Source of the DNA: JBOFCO01 sp051646105
GTDB taxonomy: Bacteria; Pseudomonadota; Alphaproteobacteria; Rhodobacterales; Rhodobacteraceae
Length of the DNA stretch: 10,279 bases
NCBI GenBank assembly: GCA_051646105.1
Contig: JBOFCO010000123.1
Location: 1 to 10,279 of the forward strand
Direction of reading: 5' to 3'
The notes beneath the pieces were generated by a model. That model made no database searches. It was not told where the DNA came from and was given only the letters and a program-made list of their open reading frames with translations. Of this stretch, positions 7,501 to 10,279 are shown piece after piece (position 1 is the first letter of the stretch; each line of letters opens with the position of its first letter). The translations under genes and the position numbers were made by a program.

Positions 7501-10279
7501 CCGACATCTCGGTCACCGATCCGCTGCCCGGCATTGTCGTTTCGGGCGGCCCCCTTGCCAGTCTTGTTCCCGGCGCGGCGAACAGCACGACCTTCACGGC
7601 CAGCTATACGCTGACGCAGGATGATGTCGACACCGGCGGGGTGACGAACCAGGCCACCGTTACCGGTGATGATCCCGGTGGCGATCCCGTCACCGACCTG
7701 TCCGACGAAAGCGGGACCACTGCTGCATCGAACGATCCGACCACCGTCCCGCTTCCGGCAAGCGGCGGAATTGCGCTGGTGAAGACATCTGCCGTTGTCG
7801 ATACCAACGCGAATGGCCGCACCGACGCGGGCGACACGATCACCTATGCCTTTGCCGTGACAAACACCGGCAACGTCACGCTGTCGGCCATAACGCTGGC
7901 CGATCCTTTGCCGGGCGTGACACTGACAGGTGGTCCGATTGCCAGCCTTGCCCCCGGCGCGACCGACAGCACCACGTTCACCGGCAGCTACACGATTACC
8001 CAGACCAACATGGACACGGGCGAGGTCGTGAACCAGGCGACTGCCACCGGCACGACACCGGGCGGCGGCACGGTCAGCGATCCGTCGGGCAGCACGACAG
8101 GTAACAACACGCCGACGACGACCCCGCTGGCGGGCGACGGGCGTGTGGCGCTGGTAAAATCCGGGGCCTTCAACGACATCAACGGCAACGGTCGTCCCGA
8201 TGCAGGGGAAACCGTGACCTATATCTTTACCGTCACCAACACCGGCACGGTCACCCTGCGCAATATAGATGTGACCGATCCGATGATGTCGCCGGTTCTG
8301 GTCGGCACGATCCCCGGTCCGCTTGCCCCGGGGGGCAGCAGTTCGATCACGGAAACCTATCCCGTTACACAGGCCGATATCGACGCTGGCGAGGTGCAGA
8401 ACCAGGCCACAGCAAGCGGCGACGACCCGCAAGGCAATCCGGTTACCGACCTTTCGGACGAAAGCGGCACGGGCACCGGTGACAATGATCCGACGGTTGT
8501 GCCGCTGGGCCAGCTTCCGTCGATGACTGTCGATAAACGGCTTTCTGCGGCTTCGCCCACCAGTTTCAGCGCGGTCGGAACGGTGCTGAGCTATGATTTC
8601 GTGATCCGCAATACCGGCAACACCACGATCACGGGACCGTTCGGCATCGACGATAGCTTGATACCTGCGGGGATCACCTGCCCGGCCGGTCCCCTGGCGC
8701 CGGGTGCGACGCTGACTTGTACGGGTGGTAGCTATACGACGGTTCAGGCCGATATCGATGCGGGCGGCGTGACCAACACCGCATCGGCCTATACCGGGCC
8801 GCAGGCGACGCCTGTGCTGACCTCGACCAACACTGACAGCGTGACGGTGCCGTCAACCCGCACCCCGGCGCTGACCGTCGACAAATCGACGACGCAATCT
8901 GCGCCAGCCGATTTCATCCTGGGCAATACGATCACCTACAGCTACCTCGTCACCAACGTGGGCAACCAGACACTGACCGCGCCCGTTACGGTGGCGGACA
9001 ACCTGATCCCGTCGGTTTCCTGCCCCGCACTTCCGGTTGGCGGCCTGCTTCCGGGCGACACGCTGACCTGTACGGGCAGCTACACCATCGGCGTGAACGA
9101 CATTGCGCTTGGCTCTGCCACCAACAACGCGCGCGCCAGCAGCGGGGCGGTGATTTCGCCACCCGATACGGTCACGATTCCCGATGGCGCGAGCCCCGCG
9201 CTGAGCATCGACAAGACACTTGTGGGTATATCGACCGGCACCCCGACCTTTGAGGCGGTCGGCGATGTCATCACCTACAATTTCCGCGTCACCAATTCCG
9301 GCAACGCCTCTTTCGTACGCGATGTGGTGGTTTCGGACGATGTCATCAGCCCGATCAGCGGCGATGTCACCTGTTTCGACAGTCAGGGCGGTACGGTCAC
9401 TTTTGCGCCCGGCGCAGTTGTCGACTGTCAGGCAACCTACACCGTCACGCAGGCCGATCTGGATGCGGGCGGTGTGCAGAACGTGGCCAGCGCCGCGTCG
9501 ATTTTCGCGCCTGCCAGCCCGACGCCGCTGCCCGTGCAGTCGCCGACGGATACGCTTCTTGTGAACGCCGCCACCGGGCCTGCGCTGACCGTCAACAAGG
9601 TTGCAGATCCGCTTTCGGGCGCGGGGCTGGGCGATACGATCACCTATACGATCGAGGCCGAGAATACCGGAAACCAGACGCTGTCGAATGTCACCATCGA
9701 TGATCCGATGCTGGCGGCGCTGACTTGCGCCCCTGCTGCACCAGTGACCCTGGCTCCCGGCGATGTGTTAAGCTGTCAGGGCAGTTACGTCGTGACGCAG
9801 GCTGACATTGACAACGAGGAAATCGTAAACACCGCCACGGCCGAAGGGTTCTCCCCGCAGGGCGTTCCGGTCGACGCGACGGGCGGCACCACCCATGTAC
9901 CGGAAGTACCCGCCGCCGGGTTGACAGTCGTCAAGTCGTCCGTCCTGATTGACAGCCCTGCCAATGGGCGCCCGGATGAAGGCGACATTATCCGCTATAC
10001 ATTCCGCGTCACGAACACCGGCAACCAGACGCTTACAAATGTCGTCGTGACCGATGGCCAGCTGACGCCGTCTGTCGTCGGCACGGTTGCCACGCTGGCC
10101 CCCGGTGCTGTCCGTGTCTTTACCGCAGACTACGTCCTGACTGCCGGAGATCTGGACAGTACACTCACGGGCATCGAAAACACGGTCGATGCTACCGCTG
10201 ATGACCCGGATGGCGTCCAGGTTTCCGATATCGACACCGTCACAACGCCGCTGCCGCGTGACGGACGGATCACCCTGGT
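4497..10279 (+). CDS. Giant exported DUF11/DUF7507-type repeat protein (3' truncated)
   Basis: The frame is open for 1927 codons with no stop before the window ends. From the ATG at 4497 the first 33 residues form a signal peptide (basic start, hydrophobic VLAGATLGGGQ core, cleavage after ALA before Gln34), so the protein is exported. Residues about 34-329 form a beta-rich, Thr/Ser/Gly-rich region I do not recognise. Residues about 330-449 and 450-582 are DUF11-like domains. Repeats of 110-128 residues begin at 583, 711, 839, 964, 1092, 1217, 1343, 1459, 1569, 1697 and 1809, and a twelfth begins at 1925. Most contain an ALVKT- or LTVDK-like start, an FTVTNTGN core and a QADID-like segment before a conserved Asn. 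Such arrays are typical of bacterial surface or secreted adhesin-like proteins; the function is unknown. In-frame ATGs at 4353 and 4356, the latter with a better ribosome binding site, would add 48 or 47 residues before the signal peptide. The C-terminal anchoring or secretion domain is outside the window. Confidence 0.92.
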   Translation, partial: MSALASGALRATVNALRALVLAGATLGGGQALAQSAIEFDSTGGTPQTGPKGQTLTTYTVTMRNNSDNPTGTSFAGVSPGPVPVATFTLTNQQYTMPTSEVSSGTAVFMGTQASSAGTSGTYYAALSSIGSPANAYFTSPATAAAGTGIGTVTNYGGYFVASPYPLRLANASATGRHQMADLLIDFNQPMTNPVVHLSAMGGVISITGTGGASKGFSTEFDFLPGQSVGATSITRLSGNGVFSVSGDQISNGAASMSASCSAGAAACGSIRVNGTSVTRVALRVYLRSTSNTPWNFSVFDPVTGNTIFIAGPTSGDAFMVSVSGETADMSPVLSGLPAQIVPGTTYTGLTLTCTNAGPNTARGATCAPSADVGTISALSCTPAVPVTALSETSPNNRVVCTFSYTVPVATTATQAIFTGQTGANNDRNGGIDGTAGNNQTTATVPIRSTADFAVTKTDGVASIGSGTATTYTVTVTNNGPSAVTGAVLSDPAATGLTKTAVACSATPGQCTTAPTVAQLEGGSFALPALASGQTYQITIAANVTATSGSVANAASIAVPAGTTDPTPGNNSATDTNTILLSSIALIKAATFDDVNGDGVANVGDAIDYAFTVSNTGGTTLTNVTISDPLPGIVISGGPIVTLASGAADSTTFTARYLLTQTDINGGEVENQATATGTTPGGTPVTDLSDESGTGAGDNDPTAVPITAAPGIALVKTGVLADTNGNGRQDAGDTITYAFTVTNTGNVTLTDISVTDPLPGTTVSGGPLASLLPGASDSTTFTATHVLTQAEVNAGGVTNQATASGDDPGGDPVTDLSDESGTGAGDNDPTAVPITAAPGIALVKTATYVDQNGNGVTDAGDRITYAFAVTNTGNVTLTGITLADPLPGITLSGGPIATLAPGATNSTTFTGSYTITLTDMNTGEVQNQATATGTTPTAGTVSDLSGSATTNDAPTVVPLAQTPRIALVKTGSFVDVNGNGRADEGDRIDYAFTVTNTGTVTLTDISVTDPLPGIVVSGGPLASLVPGAANSTTFTASYTLTQDDVDTGGVTNQATVTGDDPGGDPVTDLSDESGTTAASNDPTTVPLPASGGIALVKTSAVVDTNANGRTDAGDTITYAFAVTNTGNVTLSAITLADPLPGVTLTGGPIASLAPGATDSTTFTGSYTITQTNMDTGEVVNQATATGTTPGGGTVSDPSGSTTGNNTPTTTPLAGDGRVALVKSGAFNDINGNGRPDAGETVTYIFTVTNTGTVTLRNIDVTDPMMSPVLVGTIPGPLAPGGSSSITETYPVTQADIDAGEVQNQATASGDDPQGNPVTDLSDESGTGTGDNDPTVVPLGQLPSMTVDKRLSAASPTSFSAVGTVLSYDFVIRNTGNTTITGPFGIDDSLIPAGITCPAGPLAPGATLTCTGGSYTTVQADIDAGGVTNTASAYTGPQATPVLTSTNTDSVTVPSTRTPALTVDKSTTQSAPADFILGNTITYSYLVTNVGNQTLTAPVTVADNLIPSVSCPALPVGGLLPGDTLTCTGSYTIGVNDIALGSATNNARASSGAVISPPDTVTIPDGASPALSIDKTLVGISTGTPTFEAVGDVITYNFRVTNSGNASFVRDVVVSDDVISPISGDVTCFDSQGGTVTFAPGAVVDCQATYTVTQADLDAGGVQNVASAASIFAPASPTPLPVQSPTDTLLVNAATGPALTVNKVADPLSGAGLGDTITYTIEAENTGNQTLSNVTIDDPMLAALTCAPAAPVTLAPGDVLSCQGSYVVTQADIDNEEIVNTATAEGFSPQGVPVDATGGTTHVPEVPAAGLTVVKSSVLIDSPANGRPDEGDIIRYTFRVTNTGNQTLTNVVVTDGQLTPSVVGTVATLAPGAVRVFTADYVLTAGDLDSTLTGIENTVDATADDPDGVQVSDIDTVTTPLPRDGRITL
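5484..6242 (+). other. Two DUF11-like domains preceding the repeat array
   Basis: Domain 1 (about 5484-5843) has four cysteines and a TLTCTNAGPNTARGATC segment. Domain 2 (about 5844-6242) is a more typical DUF11: ADFAVTKTD at the start, YTVTVTNNGPSAVTGAVLSD in the middle and a GNNSATDT tail. Both are beta-sandwich-type domains found in tandem in surface proteins. They are more diverged from the downstream repeats than those are from each other. Confidence 0.7.
6546..6643 (+). repeat. 98-bp near-identical block, copy 1 (unit 1 tail into unit 2)
   Basis: It matches the block at 6930-7027 at 95 of 98 positions by direct alignment. The three differences are synonymous (GGC/GGT, GCT/GCC, GCG/GCT). 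The offset of 384 bp equals one repeat unit. Identity drops at once on both sides. Confidence 0.9.
6930..7027 (+). repeat. 98-bp near-identical block, copy 2 (unit 2 tail into unit 3)
   Basis: Partner of the 6546-6643 block, spanning the VTDLSDESG tail and the IALVKT start of the next unit. A more diverged relative lies at the end of unit 6 (around 8441-8507). Confidence 0.9.
8523..10268 (+). repeat. Five diverged tandem repeats (units 7-11)
   Basis: Unit starts are 8523, 8871, 9201, 9585 and 9921, with lengths of 348, 330, 384, 336 and 348 bp. Units 7-10 open with (M/L)(T/S)(V/I)(D/N)K, lack the DxNxNG loop and each carry two cysteines: 1395/1408, 1509/1525, 1626/1644 and 1744/1760. Unit 11 has no cysteine and regains the loop as DSPANGRPDEGD. 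A twelfth unit begins at 10269 (ITL) and runs off the window. Sequence similarity between these units is clearly lower than among units 1-6. Confidence 0.8.

Larger units (their letters stand above)
6243..8522 (+). repeat. Six tandem repeats in three alternating pairs (types Y and X)
   Basis: Unit starts are 6243, 6627, 7011, 7386, 7770 and 8145, with lengths of 384, 384, 375, 384, 375 and 378 bp. Units 2, 4 and 6 (type X) have a GDDPxGxPVTDLSDESG tail. Units 3 and 5 (type Y) have GGPIA.L, TGEV.NQATATGTTP and a shorter tail with VSDxSGS. Unit 1 is Y-like in its middle but X-like in its tail. Every unit opens with (I/V)AL(V/I)K and a loop of the form DxNxNGxxDxGD. The family fit is DUF11/DUF7507-like, from memory of the pattern. 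Confidence 0.85.

Noticed and set aside
5496..8432. A 978-codon reverse-strand open frame (TTG start) lying antisense to the repeat array.
   Set aside because: It is exactly in codon register with the sense gene, so it is open simply because TTA, CTA and TCA codons are absent from the sense frame, as expected in a GC-rich repeat gene. Its translation is Arg/Gly/His-rich low-complexity sequence with no recognisable domain, while the sense frame has a signal peptide and clear domains.
6243..10268. Regularly spaced repeats considered as a CRISPR array or other non-coding repeat.
   Set aside because: The units are 330-384 bp, all multiples of three, stay in one open frame and encode conserved protein motifs, so this is a protein repeat.

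Overview
The window is GC-rich and densely coded, with high-GC third codon positions. Its gene families (a TctA-type carboxylate transporter, a rhodanese-ChrB/ChrA pair and a DUF11-type surface protein) suggest an alphaproteobacterium, most plausibly Rhodobacterales/Paracoccaceae. That placement rests on recognised families, not on a marker gene. Everything supportable is on the + strand.

Layout. (1) 2-814: the 3' part of a TctA-family membrane permease whose start lies outside the window. (2) 881-1756: a complete PfkB/ribokinase-family sugar or nucleoside kinase, 66 bp downstream and probably co-transcribed. (3) 1757-1877: a short intergenic stretch with a TTGACA box and two tandem stem-loops, probably the control region of the next operon. 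(4) 1878-2711 and 2708-4078: a rhodanese-ChrB fusion overlapping chrA by ATGA. This is a two-gene chromate (oxyanion) resistance operon: ChrA is the membrane transporter and the fusion is its soluble partner. (5) 4079-4496: a 418-bp gap with a hairpin pair just after chrA, another hairpin, and a locally AT-richer tract upstream of the next gene. (6) 4497 to the window end: a giant open frame, at least 1927 codons with no stop, encoding an exported repeat protein. It has a signal peptide, an unrecognised beta-rich N-terminal region, two DUF11-like domains, then eleven complete and one barely begun DUF11/DUF7507-like repeats.

The most interesting part is the internal architecture of the giant protein. 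Repeats 1-6 form three alternating pairs of two unit types (128 and 125 residues). Repeat 1 is a mosaic carrying the tail of its neighbour, within a 98-bp block that is 95/98 identical between repeats 1 and 2. Repeats 1-6 and 11 carry an Asp/Asn/Gly loop resembling a calcium-binding loop, whereas repeats 7-10 lack it and have a cysteine pair instead. These points come from direct reading and translation; the calcium and disulfide interpretations are inference. I found no CRISPR array, RNA gene, insertion sequence or clear defence system.
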